In this document: piece by piece, positions 35,374 to 43,976 of the stretch | Position numbering within the stretch: position 1 is the stretch's first letter | How the letters are laid out: each line of letters opens with the position of its first letter | NCBI GenBank assembly: GCA_045863055.1 | Contig: BTUW01000001.1 | Location: 310,001 to 374,000 of the forward strand | DNA length: 64,000 nt | Reading direction: 5' to 3' | From: UTCHB3 sp008363265 | GTDB lineage: Bacteria; Bacteroidota; Ignavibacteria; Ignavibacteriales; Ignavibacteriaceae | Translations under genes and position numbers: made by a program | Notes under the pieces: generated by a model | Told to the model about the DNA's origin: nothing | Database searches by the model: none | Seen by the model: only the letters and a program-made list of their open reading frames with translations

Positions 35374-36153
35374 TTAGCCTTGGTTGTGAAGTTGTTCGCT
35401 GACCTTGCCAAACCGTCTCTCTCTCTTTCCGTAGTCTGCTATCGCGTCGAGGAGTTGTTTCTCCCTGAACTGCGGCCAGAACACCGGCGTGATGTACATC
35501 TCAGAGTACGCGAGCTGCCAAAGGAGGAAATTGCTTATGCGCATCTCCCCGCTGGTCCGGATCAAAAGATCAGGGTCAGGAATGTTCCTGGTATTCAGAT
35601 ATCGTGAAAAAGTATCGATCTGTATCTCTTCTTCGGTTATCTTTCCTTCTTTAAGGTCTTGAGCTATCAACCTGACTGCGTCCACTATTTCCCATCTGCC
35701 GCTGTAACTCAGGGCGAGAACGAGTGTAAGCGTCTTGTTGTTTTTTGTTTTATCTATCGCGTCTGCGAGCTCTTTTTGGACATCCTTCGGAAGCGCGCAT
35801 ATATCACCGATAGCCTGAAGTTTCACATCGTTGTTGTGAAGCTCCTGTATCTCTCTCCTGAGCACTTTCACCAAAAGACGCATTAGGGTGGTTACCTCTG
35901 TTTTTGGGCGCTTCCAGTTTTCAGTAGAAAAGGTATAGAGGGTGAGATACTTGACGCCGATCCGGGCACATGACTTAACGATCTCCCTGACCGACTCGAC
36001 ACCTTCGCGGTGCCCTGCGATCCTGGGAAGGTTATTGCTTTTAGCCCACCGCCCGTTTCCATCCATTATGATGGCAATGTGTCGGGGGATCGCGGAACTG
36101 TTCTTATTTGATCTCGGGTCAGATTGAATTGTTGCTGCTTCTGTATTGCCCAA
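35374..36153 (-). CDS. uppS: Undecaprenyl (polyprenyl) diphosphate synthase
   Basis: 259 residues, TTG start. cis-prenyltransferase signature IMDGNGRWA with Asp31; RIAGHREG, TLYTFSTENWKRP and the C-terminal DLLIRTSGEMRISNFLLWQ are conserved. It makes the C55 lipid carrier precursor for peptidoglycan and LPS. First gene of the envelope operon, 6 nt before bamA. A start some 20 residues later is possible because the N-terminal tail is not part of the fold. Confidence 0.95.
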   Translation of the reverse strand: MGNTEAATIQSDPRSNKNSSAIPRHIAIIMDGNGRWAKSNNLPRIAGHREGVESVREIVKSCARIGVKYLTLYTFSTENWKRPKTEVTTLMRLLVKVLRREIQELHNNDVKLQAIGDICALPKDVQKELADAIDKTKNNKTLTLVLALSYSGRWEIVDAVRLIAQDLKEGKITEEEIQIDTFSRYLNTRNIPDPDLLIRTSGEMRISNFLLWQLAYSEMYITPVFWPQFREKQLLDAIADYGKRERRFGKVSEQLHNQG

Positions 36154-36171
36154 CTGCGGACCGGTTAGTTA

Positions 36172-36179
36172 CAAAAATA
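36172..36179 (-). promoter_or_regulatory. Candidate -7 box upstream of uppS
   Basis: The minus strand reads TATTTTTG (TAnnTTTG form), ending 18 nt upstream of the TTG start of uppS. No clear -33 element; the region is A/T rich, so this is weak. Confidence 0.3.
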
Positions 36180-36307
36180 AAAATTCAAAGAAAGGAATTT
36201 TAACTATTTTTTAACGGATAAACAAATATGATTCCGTTAAGGTAAAAATGGTGAGAATTTCGATGTAAAAAAAGTCAAAAAGAAAGGAAAAAAAGCCCTG
36301 CCGTCCA

Positions 36308-36754
36308 TTAATTTATATAACGCGGAAGCATGGTCTTGCCTGTGTTCAGAGAATCAGAGATTACAAGCTCCGTTTCAACATCCACCAGATACAGCTCGAT
36401 ATGCTGAGCAATATCCTTCAGATCGGAATCGATAAGGTGTTTTATGAAGAAATAGTTCTTCCTCGTCAGCGCGATATAGAGCTTCACCGGGTTCCCGCTG
36501 TAGGTCGACTTCCTCTCAGCCAGGAATCTGATCTTCTGCTTTATGAAATTAACATCCACTCCGGAAAGGTCATCAACGACGATGCCGATCGCGAACTCCT
36601 TCTTCTGCTTGGCAAGAATGTCTATCTGAAAATCACCGATATCGGGCGGGTCAGGAAGATATGTGCCGTATCGCCTGCCGATGGTGGAATATCCTGCAGC
36701 ACGCAGTTTGAAATAAAGCTTGTCTGTAAGGTCTCTTCGGTTAAGGTTTTGCAT
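36308..36754 (-). CDS. Unknown protein in the lexA operon, possibly nuclease-like fold
   Basis: 148 residues, no signal or membrane segment. The segment DIGDFQIDILAKQKKEFAIG looks like the beta-hairpin core of a restriction-endonuclease-like (PD-(D/E)xK) fold, but the expected Lys after Glu is Ala, so an active site cannot be claimed. It starts 11 nt after the mini-WYL gene, third in the lexA transcript. No further family assigned. Confidence 0.6.
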   Translation of the reverse strand: MQNLNRRDLTDKLYFKLRAAGYSTIGRRYGTYLPDPPDIGDFQIDILAKQKKEFAIGIVVDDLSGVDVNFIKQKIRFLAERKSTYSGNPVKLYIALTRKNYFFIKHLIDSDLKDIAQHIELYLVDVETELVISDSLNTGKTMLPRYIN

Positions 36755-36765
36755 GATCCACTCTC

Positions 36766-37014
36766 CTAACTGAAACGGGCTGCGTTAAGAAATCTTGGCG
36801 CGAAGTTTTCGTTGTCAAGAACTTTGATGTTGTATATCTTCTTAAACTCAAATCTTTCAACAACGTCACTGTTATTGATCTTGCCGTAAATTGTTTTTCT
36901 TCCATCCGGGTCGATCGAGATGAGGTATGGGTCGATCACCATCTGTCTGGTTGAATAGTAGAATCTGATCCTGTTTCTGTTTCTTATTGCTTTGGTTAAA
37001 ATATCACTCTTCAT
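36766..37014 (-). CDS. Stand-alone mini WYL-domain protein
   Basis: 82 residues: LTKAIRNRNRIRFYY, VIDPYLISIDPDGRKTIYG and FKKIYNIKVLDNENFAPRF match the WYL fold (an SH3-like barrel sensing nucleic acid or ligands), with KTIYG where WYL usually stands. There is no HTH domain, unlike most WYL regulators. It lies 10 nt after lexA. Inference: an effector-binding accessory of the SOS regulon. Confidence 0.65.
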   Translation of the reverse strand: MKSDILTKAIRNRNRIRFYYSTRQMVIDPYLISIDPDGRKTIYGKINNSDVVERFEFKKIYNIKVLDNENFAPRFLNAARFS

Positions 37015-37024
37015 GACCTTCTCC

Positions 37025-37666
37025 TTAGTTGTACCATCTTAAGACACCGACAACCTTGCCGGCAATTGAGAAATCACTTGTTGGCTTCACTTCAATGACC
37101 GGATATGCTTCATTCTCGGGCATCAAGAGGGTTTGACCGTCTTTCCTTATATATCTTTTAACTGTGGCTTCACCGTCAACCATTGCAACGATGATATCAT
37201 AGTTGTGTACTGACTTCTTCGGCGAAACAACAACTATATCCCCTTCATATATCCCGGCGTTTATCATACTCTCCCCTTTTACTTTAAGGGCGTAGCAGTC
37301 ATCGGTTGTTCTTACGAACATCGAATCAATTACTATGCTTCCTTCCAGATTCTCTTCAGCAAGGATCGGAAGACCGGCTGCAACACGTCCGACGACAGGA
37401 ACGTTAATAACTGATTCCCTTTTGATCACTGACTCATGATCGATCTCCGCGTCACTCTTCAACGAGATCCCCCGGCTGATATTGTTGCTCGCGTTCAGAT
37501 AACCCTTGCGGGCAAGGGTATCCAGGTGCTTCTTGGCAGCTGAAGGCGATCCGAAACCAAAATGATTCGCTATCTCTCTTACCGAGGGAGCATAACCATT
37601 GTTCCCGATGTATTGGGCCAGATACTCAAGTATCTCTTTTTGTCTTTCTGTAAGGTCGTTTTTCAT
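37025..37666 (-). CDS. lexA: LexA repressor
   Basis: 213 residues. N-terminal winged helix (TERQKEILEYLAQYI, YAPSVREIANHFGF), self-cleavage site Ala97-Gly98 in VAAGLP, catalytic Ser133 in GESM and Lys170 in EATVKRY. SOS repressor; RecA filaments trigger cleavage. A palindrome exactly inside its own promoter spacer (37705-37720) is the candidate autoregulatory operator. First gene of a likely three-gene operon with the mini-WYL and unknown genes. Confidence 0.96.
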   Translation of the reverse strand: MKNDLTERQKEILEYLAQYIGNNGYAPSVREIANHFGFGSPSAAKKHLDTLARKGYLNASNNISRGISLKSDAEIDHESVIKRESVINVPVVGRVAAGLPILAEENLEGSIVIDSMFVRTTDDCYALKVKGESMINAGIYEGDIVVVSPKKSVHNYDIIVAMVDGEATVKRYIRKDGQTLLMPENEAYPVIEVKPTSDFSIAGKVVGVLRWYN

Positions 37667-37696
37667 TGTTCACCAAAAGTAATCAAATGTTCACCA
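37667..37696 (-). repeat. Two direct repeats TGGTGAACA in the lexA leader
   Basis: On the minus strand TGGTGAACA occurs at 37688-37696 and 37667-37675 (21-nt period), the second touching the start codon. The sequence resembles the operator half-site GGTGTACA just upstream, so they could be secondary repressor sites or overlapping translation signals. Confidence 0.5.
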
Positions 37697-37727
37697 CAAA
37701 TATAGTGTACAGATGTACACCTGTCAA
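37697..37727 (-). promoter_or_regulatory. lexA promoter with palindromic operator in the spacer
   Basis: On the minus strand: TTGACA (37727-37722), a 17-nt spacer, then TATATTTG (37704-37697). The spacer contains a perfect inverted repeat GTGTAC-N4-GTACAC (37705-37720), which touches the -10 box and ends one base from the -35. The layout suits LexA autorepression; binding by LexA is inferred. Confidence 0.75.
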
Positions 37728-37765
37728 GTCTTTTTTGAAAAAAATTTTAAGAAAAATGAATTACA

Positions 37766-37794
37766 TTGCCGTTGACCCCCTCATTGGTTATATT
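37766..37794 (+). promoter_or_regulatory. Candidate promoter of surE
   Basis: TTGCCG (37766-37771), 17-nt spacer, TATATT (37789-37794), 32 nt upstream of the TTG start of surE, divergent from lexA. Confidence 0.4.
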
Positions 37795-37826
37795 TTTGAT
37801 TGGTTTATTTAGAATTTAGGTAAGAA

Positions 37827-38603
37827 TTGAAGATACTTGTATCAAACGACGACGGGATAGATTCCGACGGAATTATCGCGTTATCACGTGAATTAAAGAA
37901 GTATGGCGAGGTTTACATCGTAGCCCCCATATTCGAACAAAGCGCCGCCGGCCATTCGATCACAATGAAAAGACCGCTGAAGATCGTCCAGCATTACATC
38001 GATGGAAAGTTTTTTGGCTATGCCATTAACGGCACACCGGCTGATTGCGTTAAGATAGGCATCACAAAGGTACTTAATTTCGAGCCTGATATTGTGGTTT
38101 CAGGGATCAATCACGGCTCGAACACCTCGACGAACATTATCTACTCCGGCACTGTCTCCGCGGCACGGGAGGCAGCCATGATGAACATCCCCGGTATCGC
38201 CTTCTCGATAAACGGCCGCACTTCGGAGAATATCAACTGGGCAGCCGAAGCCGCCGCAAAGATCACGGTGAATACCCTCGAACACGGCTTTGAGAAAGGT
38301 AAACTCCTGAATGTTAATTTCCCTAACATCCCGTTCAGTGAGGTGAAAGGCACCCTGATCACAAAACAGGGACAGTCGAAGTTCGCCGACTCATACAACA
38401 CTGTTCATGACGTGATCGGCCGCGAATACCATCAACTCATTGGGGATTTCGTTAACCTCGACGGAGATGACCCCGTGATCGACCAGAACGCGATCGACAA
38501 CGGCTACATCTCCATTACTCCGATCAAACTCGACTCGACCGATCACGAGGAGTTCGAACTGATCAAAGAATGGAATTTCGATTCTGTACTGAAGAGGAGT
38601 TAA
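37827..38603 (+). CDS. surE: 5'-nucleotidase SurE
   Basis: 258 residues, TTG start giving the canonical N-terminus MKILVSNDDGIDSDGI; Asp8/Asp9 bind the metal. GHSITMKRPL, INGTPADCVK, SGINHGSNTSTNIIYSGTVSAA are family blocks. It dephosphorylates nucleoside monophosphates and is linked to stationary-phase survival. Followed 7 nt later by a membrane VWA protein gene. Confidence 0.95.
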   Translation: MKILVSNDDGIDSDGIIALSRELKKYGEVYIVAPIFEQSAAGHSITMKRPLKIVQHYIDGKFFGYAINGTPADCVKIGITKVLNFEPDIVVSGINHGSNTSTNIIYSGTVSAAREAAMMNIPGIAFSINGRTSENINWAAEAAAKITVNTLEHGFEKGKLLNVNFPNIPFSEVKGTLITKQGQSKFADSYNTVHDVIGREYHQLIGDFVNLDGDDPVIDQNAIDNGYISITPIKLDSTDHEEFELIKEWNFDSVLKRS

Positions 38604-38610
38604 GCAGGGT

Positions 38611-40752
38611 TTGCCCGAGACTTTTTCGCTCCTGATATCCGGTTCATGGCTGTATTATGCGGTTTTTGCACTGCTGATACTCGTAGTGGCCGTGTTATAT
38701 TACCGGATAACCATCCCCGTGGTGTCCCGCGCCAATAGGTATTTCCTCCTTACGCTGCGCCTCTCGATCCTCCTGATACTCCTGATGCTAATGTTCAGTC
38801 CCGTGCTGAATCTCGGCTTTTCATCGGTTGAGAATCCGGTAAACTACTTTTTTATCGACCGCTCTGCCTCCATTAATTTTGATGACGGAACGAAAAGATC
38901 TGAAGCACTGAAGCAGTTCATGAACGACCTTGCCACTTCTTCTGTGGGAAGTGGTGCCGTGGTACACACTTTTTCCGGTGAAGTGGATACGGCGCTGATC
39001 CGTTCATCAAATGATCTGCCCAAAACCGATGGCAACCTCACCAATCTTGAGTCGGTCTTCAAATATCTCAAATCCACTGGTTCAAAGAATTATACGGTTA
39101 CCCTGATAACAGACGGTGTCATAACGGATGGTAATGATCCCATGCTGGTGGCAGAGAAAACAGGAATGCCTGTTTTTACGGTCGCCATTGGTGATTCCAC
39201 CGCACGGAAGGATGTCGCTGTTGAAAACGTTTCCTACAGCGAATACGTGATCAGAGGAAGTTCCTCCCCTGTCTCCCCCACAATTAACATTGCAGGTTTC
39301 CCCGGTTCTGAGGTAAAGGTCGAACTGACAGAGAACGGTGCAGTGGTCGCGACCGAAACTGTATCCCTCGAGAAGAACGGGACCACCTCCGTTATATTCA
39401 ATTATGTACCCAAAACAACAGGGATGAAAAAACTGGCTGTGAGGGCTCAGACATTTCCTGAAGAAGTAAATAAAGCCAACAATTCTTTCCCTTTCTTCAT
39501 AAATGTCATCGACAACCGGAAGAAAGTGCTCGTACTTTCAGGCGCGCCAACCCCGGATGTCGCCTTCGTGAAGAATGCACTATCGGGTGATTCAACCATT
39601 ACTGTCCGTTCCATGACCTTTGATGCCGGTACGGTACCCCTTGAAAAAGATATCAACAACCCGGTTTTCGACAGTACCGGAGTGCTCTATCTACTTAATT
39701 ACCCCTCAGCCGCCATCCCGGCTGAAGTTGCGGATAGAGTAATTCAACTCGTCTCAGAACGCAACATCCCATTCTTCATTCTGATCAACCAGTACTCGGA
39801 TATGGTGAAACTGAAAAAACTCGAGCCATTTCTCCCTGTCACGATAGCGGCAGGTTCAGGTGTCGATTATGAAGGCCAGCCCGGTATGACCGAAGGAGTT
39901 GAACGTGACCCGATATTCTACACTTCCTCACCTGACGCGGTGAAGGAGTGGGAGTCGCTACCCCCTGTTTACATCCCCAACATAAAGGGTGTGGCAAGAC
40001 CTGAGAGCAAGGTTCTGGCGAGGGTGAAACTTAACTCGAAGTTGCTCCCCGATCCACTGATCGTCAGCAGGAATTTCGGTTCAAAACGGTCTGTGGCAAT
40101 CATTGCCGCGGATATCTGGAAGTGGAAACTCAGGGCAAAAAATGAAAAACTCTTCGACGATTTTCTCTTCAGTTCCGCCAAGTGGCTCGGCGCTGTTAAA
40201 GACAGAAAACAATTCACCATCCGCACGAACAAGCGGTTCTACTCGCGAAATGAACAGGTTGAGTTTATCGCCGAAGCATATAACGAATCTTTTGATCCCC
40301 TCTCCGATGCGGAAGTGAAAGTTGATCTGACAACGCCGGGTGGTAAAACCGTATTTACACTATCCCCGGCCGGCGCGGGTGTCTATCTGGGTGTATACAA
40401 ACCTGAAAGCCCGGGTGATCATTCATTTTCGGCTGTTGCCACTCTCGATGGTAAACCGGCAGGGACCGATCAGGGGATCTTTAATGTGGGCGATGTTGAT
40501 ATTGAGATGCTCGATCCTTATACCAATACCACCCTCCTGCGCGATCTTTCAGGTATATCTGGAGGCTCATTCTACACTTACAGGAATTACCTCCCCCTAT
40601 TCGATGAACTGAAGAAGTACAATGAAGAGGCTGCCCAAAAAGTAAAACTGAATGTCTCCCACCAACTCTGGAGCAATCCATGGTTGCTCGGATTGCTTGT
40701 TCTTCTCCTCTCGGCCGAGTGGTTTTTCAGAAAAAGGGAAGGAATGGCGTAG
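38611..40752 (+). CDS. Membrane protein with VWA domain (BatA-like)
   Basis: 713 residues, TTG start. Two N-terminal membrane helices (~13-31 and ~45-65), then a VWA domain with intact MIDAS D83-R-S85-A-S87 and the strand VTLITDGVITDG; CARDB/Ig-like segments follow (VKVELTENGAVVATETV; VKVDLTTPGGKTVFTL); the region around 300-450 resembles a glutamine-amidotransferase-like fold; a final membrane helix (~690-706) ends the protein. This layout matches large Bacteroidota membrane VWA proteins of unknown role. Its stop overlaps the GTG of comF (TAGTG). Confidence 0.75.
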   Translation: MPETFSLLISGSWLYYAVFALLILVVAVLYYRITIPVVSRANRYFLLTLRLSILLILLMLMFSPVLNLGFSSVENPVNYFFIDRSASINFDDGTKRSEALKQFMNDLATSSVGSGAVVHTFSGEVDTALIRSSNDLPKTDGNLTNLESVFKYLKSTGSKNYTVTLITDGVITDGNDPMLVAEKTGMPVFTVAIGDSTARKDVAVENVSYSEYVIRGSSSPVSPTINIAGFPGSEVKVELTENGAVVATETVSLEKNGTTSVIFNYVPKTTGMKKLAVRAQTFPEEVNKANNSFPFFINVIDNRKKVLVLSGAPTPDVAFVKNALSGDSTITVRSMTFDAGTVPLEKDINNPVFDSTGVLYLLNYPSAAIPAEVADRVIQLVSERNIPFFILINQYSDMVKLKKLEPFLPVTIAAGSGVDYEGQPGMTEGVERDPIFYTSSPDAVKEWESLPPVYIPNIKGVARPESKVLARVKLNSKLLPDPLIVSRNFGSKRSVAIIAADIWKWKLRAKNEKLFDDFLFSSAKWLGAVKDRKQFTIRTNKRFYSRNEQVEFIAEAYNESFDPLSDAEVKVDLTTPGGKTVFTLSPAGAGVYLGVYKPESPGDHSFSAVATLDGKPAGTDQGIFNVGDVDIEMLDPYTNTTLLRDLSGISGGSFYTYRNYLPLFDELKKYNEEAAQKVKLNVSHQLWSNPWLLGLLVLLLSAEWFFRKREGMA

Positions 40753-41438
40753 TGCCCGGGAATCTTACCCGCGCTATCGCGGATATAGTCTCCCCCAGGT
40801 TCTGTGTGGGGTGTGAGGAGCGGCTTTCCCTGGGCGAACGATACATCTGTGAAACCTGTCTGAAAGGAATCCCCCTCCTTAATGATTCCGGCCTCTCCGA
40901 AGCAGAACTTAATCACTTCCCCGATGGGGTCATCGACAAGATGATCGCGATCTCCTGGTTCTCAGAAACCTCCCCGCTGCGTCACCTGATCCATAATTTG
41001 AAGTATTTCGACGATTTTCCGGTCGGAAAGTTTCTTGGTCATTTGCTATGGAAAATGCAGCAGGCGCGGTTTGAGCGGATAAACATCGACCTGATCATCC
41101 CTGTCCCCCTTCATAAATTACGTCTGGTTGAGCGGGGTTACAATCAATCCTTCGAGATCGCCTCGGGATTGGCGGCAGGTTTGACCAAAAAGGTTGAGAA
41201 TGATGTGGTCGAACGGTCACGATTTACACACCAGCAGGTGGGTTCTGTAAATAGACATGAACGTGAAATTAATATGCGGAAGGCTTTTTCGGTTCTTCGC
41301 CCATTGGCAGTTACGGGAATGGATATATTGATCGTGGATGATGTAATTACTACAGGCTCAACTATCCGGGGGGTGGCAACAGAACTGATGGAGGCAGGTG
41401 CCGCATCAGTTCATGCAGCCTCAATTCTTATAGCCTGA
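40752..41438 (+). CDS. comF: ComF-family phosphoribosyltransferase-like protein
   Basis: 228 residues from GTG 40752, which overlaps the preceding stop. An N-terminal zinc ribbon (CVGC ... CETC, 19 residues apart) is followed by a PRTase fold with the PRPP loop LIVDDVITTGST. Required for natural transformation in characterised species. Earlier in-frame starts lie inside the upstream gene and would add an unrelated tail. Confidence 0.88.
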   Translation: MPGNLTRAIADIVSPRFCVGCEERLSLGERYICETCLKGIPLLNDSGLSEAELNHFPDGVIDKMIAISWFSETSPLRHLIHNLKYFDDFPVGKFLGHLLWKMQQARFERINIDLIIPVPLHKLRLVERGYNQSFEIASGLAAGLTKKVENDVVERSRFTHQQVGSVNRHEREINMRKAFSVLRPLAVTGMDILIVDDVITTGSTIRGVATELMEAGAASVHAASILIA

Positions 41439-43067
41439 TCACATCTTCTCGGGGGATGTAACGCCCAGAATGCCCAAACCGTTGGCAATCACCAGCTTAA
41501 CGGCGTGTACAAGCGCAAGCCTCGCCGAGGCAAGCTTCGTTTCACTTCCAATGATCCTGCAGACAGTGTAAAACTTGTGAAATGCCGCAGCGAGCTCTTC
41601 AAGGTAGGCACAGAGCACAACCGCATCAAGCACTTTCGCAGCGTTTTCGACCGCCTCCGGGAAAAAGAGAAGTTTCTTTATAAGCCGCTGCTCCTCATCC
41701 GTAACAAGCAGATCAAGCCCTTCAGTGGAGAGTTGTAACCCCTCCTGCTCTGTCATCCTGATTATCGAGCAGATCCTTGCATGGGCATACTGCAGGTAGA
41801 AAACAGGATTTTCTTCCGAGTGCTTAACAGCGAGATTAAGATCGAAGTTAAGATGCGTCGAAATTGCCCTCATGTTGAAGAAGTAGCGCACCACGTCAGA
41901 ACCCACCCAGTCGATCAGTTCATCGAGTGTGATGTAGTTGGCCTTACGGGTCGACATTTTAACCGCCTTACCGTCTTTAATGATCGTGACGAACTGGTGG
42001 ATCATCACCTTTACTTTCCCGGTATCATAGCCGAGTTCTGAAAGTGCCGCCAGCACATCAGGATAGGTGGCAGTGTGATCAGAACCGAAAAGGTCAACTA
42101 TAAAATCGTAACCCCTGTCAAATTTTGTGGCGTGATAGGCGATATCAGGCAGCCTGTAAGTGGGTTCACCGGTGTTCTTTACTATAACTTTATCTTTTTC
42201 ATTGCCGAGCTCGGAAAGTTTCAGCCATACTGCACCATCTTTTTCATAGCTGAGGCCTTTTTCCTTGAAGGTATCCAGAAGTCCCTGGATCTTGCCATCG
42301 TCATAGAGAGAGTTCTCGTTGAAGAATATCTTGTGCTTGATACCAAGTCTGCCGAGTGTTTTTGAAATGTCTTCGAAGATAACCCTCTCGGCTTCAGCTT
42401 TAAAGATACCTTCCGGACCCTCTTCCTTCAGTGAATCACCGTGCTGTTCAAAAAGTCCGCGTGCTATATCAGAGATGTATTCCCCCTGATAATGATCTTC
42501 AGGGAATTCCTCCTGCACACCGGTCAGTTCGAGGTATCTTAAACGGACCGAATTGCCGAGAACCCGCATCTGACGGCCGGCATTATTGAAGTAGTACTCA
42601 CGGTCAACCTCATACCCGGTGGCTTCGAGAAGGTTCGCCATGGTGTCGCCACTTACCGCGTTCCTGCCATGGCCCACGGTAAGGGGTCCGGTGGGGTTGG
42701 CGGATACGAACTCCACATTCGCCTTTTTACCTTTGTTGGTATCGGTTTTTCCGAATTTAGCACCTTCTTCAAGGATGTTGCCGACCTTGCCGCTGATGTA
42801 CTCTTTTTTGAAGTAAAAATTGATAAAACCGGGACCGGCAACCTCAACTTTTTCGATGACAGACGGGTCATGCTGGATCGAATAAATTATTTCGTGAGCC
42901 AGATCCCTCGGATTCTTCTTGAGTTTCCTCGCCAAAGTCATGGCTATATTGGTCGAATAATCACCGTGAGATTCATTTTTGGGTATCTCAAAATTCATTT
43001 CGGTTTCATCTGTAACACCATACTTGTCACCGAGTGACAGGAAAAGGTCAAGAAGATACTTCTTCAA
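41439..43067 (-). CDS. argS: Arginyl-tRNA synthetase
   Basis: 542 residues. Class I: HIGH-like VGHGRNAV in FVSANPTGPLTVGHGRN, KMSTRK-type loop (VKMSTRKANYITLDEL), N-terminal Add1 domain and a DALR anticodon-binding C-terminus. Attaches Arg to tRNA-Arg. Its stop abuts the convergent comF stop. Last gene of the porQ-panD-...-argS run. Confidence 0.96.
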   Translation of the reverse strand: MKKYLLDLFLSLGDKYGVTDETEMNFEIPKNESHGDYSTNIAMTLARKLKKNPRDLAHEIIYSIQHDPSVIEKVEVAGPGFINFYFKKEYISGKVGNILEEGAKFGKTDTNKGKKANVEFVSANPTGPLTVGHGRNAVSGDTMANLLEATGYEVDREYYFNNAGRQMRVLGNSVRLRYLELTGVQEEFPEDHYQGEYISDIARGLFEQHGDSLKEEGPEGIFKAEAERVIFEDISKTLGRLGIKHKIFFNENSLYDDGKIQGLLDTFKEKGLSYEKDGAVWLKLSELGNEKDKVIVKNTGEPTYRLPDIAYHATKFDRGYDFIVDLFGSDHTATYPDVLAALSELGYDTGKVKVMIHQFVTIIKDGKAVKMSTRKANYITLDELIDWVGSDVVRYFFNMRAISTHLNFDLNLAVKHSEENPVFYLQYAHARICSIIRMTEQEGLQLSTEGLDLLVTDEEQRLIKKLLFFPEAVENAAKVLDAVVLCAYLEELAAAFHKFYTVCRIIGSETKLASARLALVHAVKLVIANGLGILGVTSPEKM

Positions 43068-43100
43068 TTTACGCTCCGTCAGGAAAAGTCAGGTTGGAAA

Positions 43101-43478
43101 TTATTTCAGCGGGTCGGTAAGTTCTTCTACCGGTGCATCGCCCCATAATCTTTCAAGATTATAGAACTGTCTCGATTCATTTCTGAAAATATGAACCACT
43201 ATGTCGGAGAGATCGATCAGAACCCAGGAGAGTGCCTTGAAGCCTTCCTGTTTCCATATCTTCACTCCCTCTTCGGTGAGTCGTTTGTCGATGTTGTCAG
43301 CTATGGCTTTTACCTGCATGTCGGATTCCCCACTGCAGATTACGAAGTAATCGGCTATCGTGGTGATACCTCTGAGGTCTAAAAGTTTTACGTCCAGCCC
43401 CTTCTTTTCAAATATCGCCTCAGAGATGATATTTAATATCTGAACCTGTTCTGTGTCCCGTTCCGGTTTATCGCTCAT
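43101..43478 (-). CDS. rsfS: Ribosomal silencing factor
   Basis: 125 residues. DVKLLDLRGITTIADYFVIC and ISGESDMQVKAIADNI-like blocks, then WVLIDLSDIVVHIFR, are typical of RsfS/Iojap. It binds uL14 and blocks subunit joining under nutrient limitation. Flanked by argS (33 nt) and the LytR_C gene (1 nt). Confidence 0.93.
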   Translation of the reverse strand: MSDKPERDTEQVQILNIISEAIFEKKGLDVKLLDLRGITTIADYFVICSGESDMQVKAIADNIDKRLTEEGVKIWKQEGFKALSWVLIDLSDIVVHIFRNESRQFYNLERLWGDAPVEELTDPLK

Positions 43479-43479
43479 A

Positions 43480-43962
43480 TCAATTGTTAAATGGTTTTAA
43501 GTTTTTGTAGTCCTTCCCGATAATGATGATCACATCGAGAAGAAAATCTTCATTTATATTTTGTGAAACGTTCTTTTTGGGGTTCACTCCCAATGCTTCC
43601 GCTGTTCTCACCGCATTTTCCATGTTTCCCCTGTTATCGATCACCAGGGTTTCTTCAATGTCGAACGATGAGTAGTTTTCGGCGTCGATAATGTCAAAAT
43701 TCTCTTTTCTTAGGAACTCGGTTACCTTCTCACCAAGTCCTTTTATTCCGCAACCATTGTATATCTTTACCTGGATGAGGCGCTGAACACCCGGTTCCTT
43801 GGTGGTTTCTGTAACGGTTTTGCTGCCGAAGATCTTTCCGGCACCTGAATAGATAAAGTATCCGAGGAGAACCAGGAGGATGAGAATGGAGATATTCAGG
43901 AGTGTGTTAAGCGGACCGGAGGTCCGCTTGGTCTCTTCTTCTTCGTTTTTAGCTTTGAACAA
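43480..43962 (-). CDS. LytR_C-domain membrane-anchored protein
   Basis: 160 residues. One N-terminal membrane helix (~20-42, LLNISILILLVLLGYFIYSG), then a LytR C-terminal-type domain (VKIYNGCGIKGLGEKVTEFL, DIEETLVIDNRG, NINEDFLLDVIIIIG). Often found next to rsfS in Bacteroidota; role at the cell wall suspected but unproven. Confidence 0.82.
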   Translation of the reverse strand: MFKAKNEEEETKRTSGPLNTLLNISILILLVLLGYFIYSGAGKIFGSKTVTETTKEPGVQRLIQVKIYNGCGIKGLGEKVTEFLRKENFDIIDAENYSSFDIEETLVIDNRGNMENAVRTAEALGVNPKKNVSQNINEDFLLDVIIIIGKDYKNLKPFNN

Positions 43963-43976
43963 GCGAAAGTTTCTTT

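Noticed and set aside
36240..36307. Terminator after the lexA operon
   Set aside because: There is a T-run on the minus strand but no stable stem before it.
37667..37720. Repeats before lexA as a small CRISPR or att site
   Set aside because: Only two 9-nt units and one palindrome with promoter elements between; regulation explains them better.
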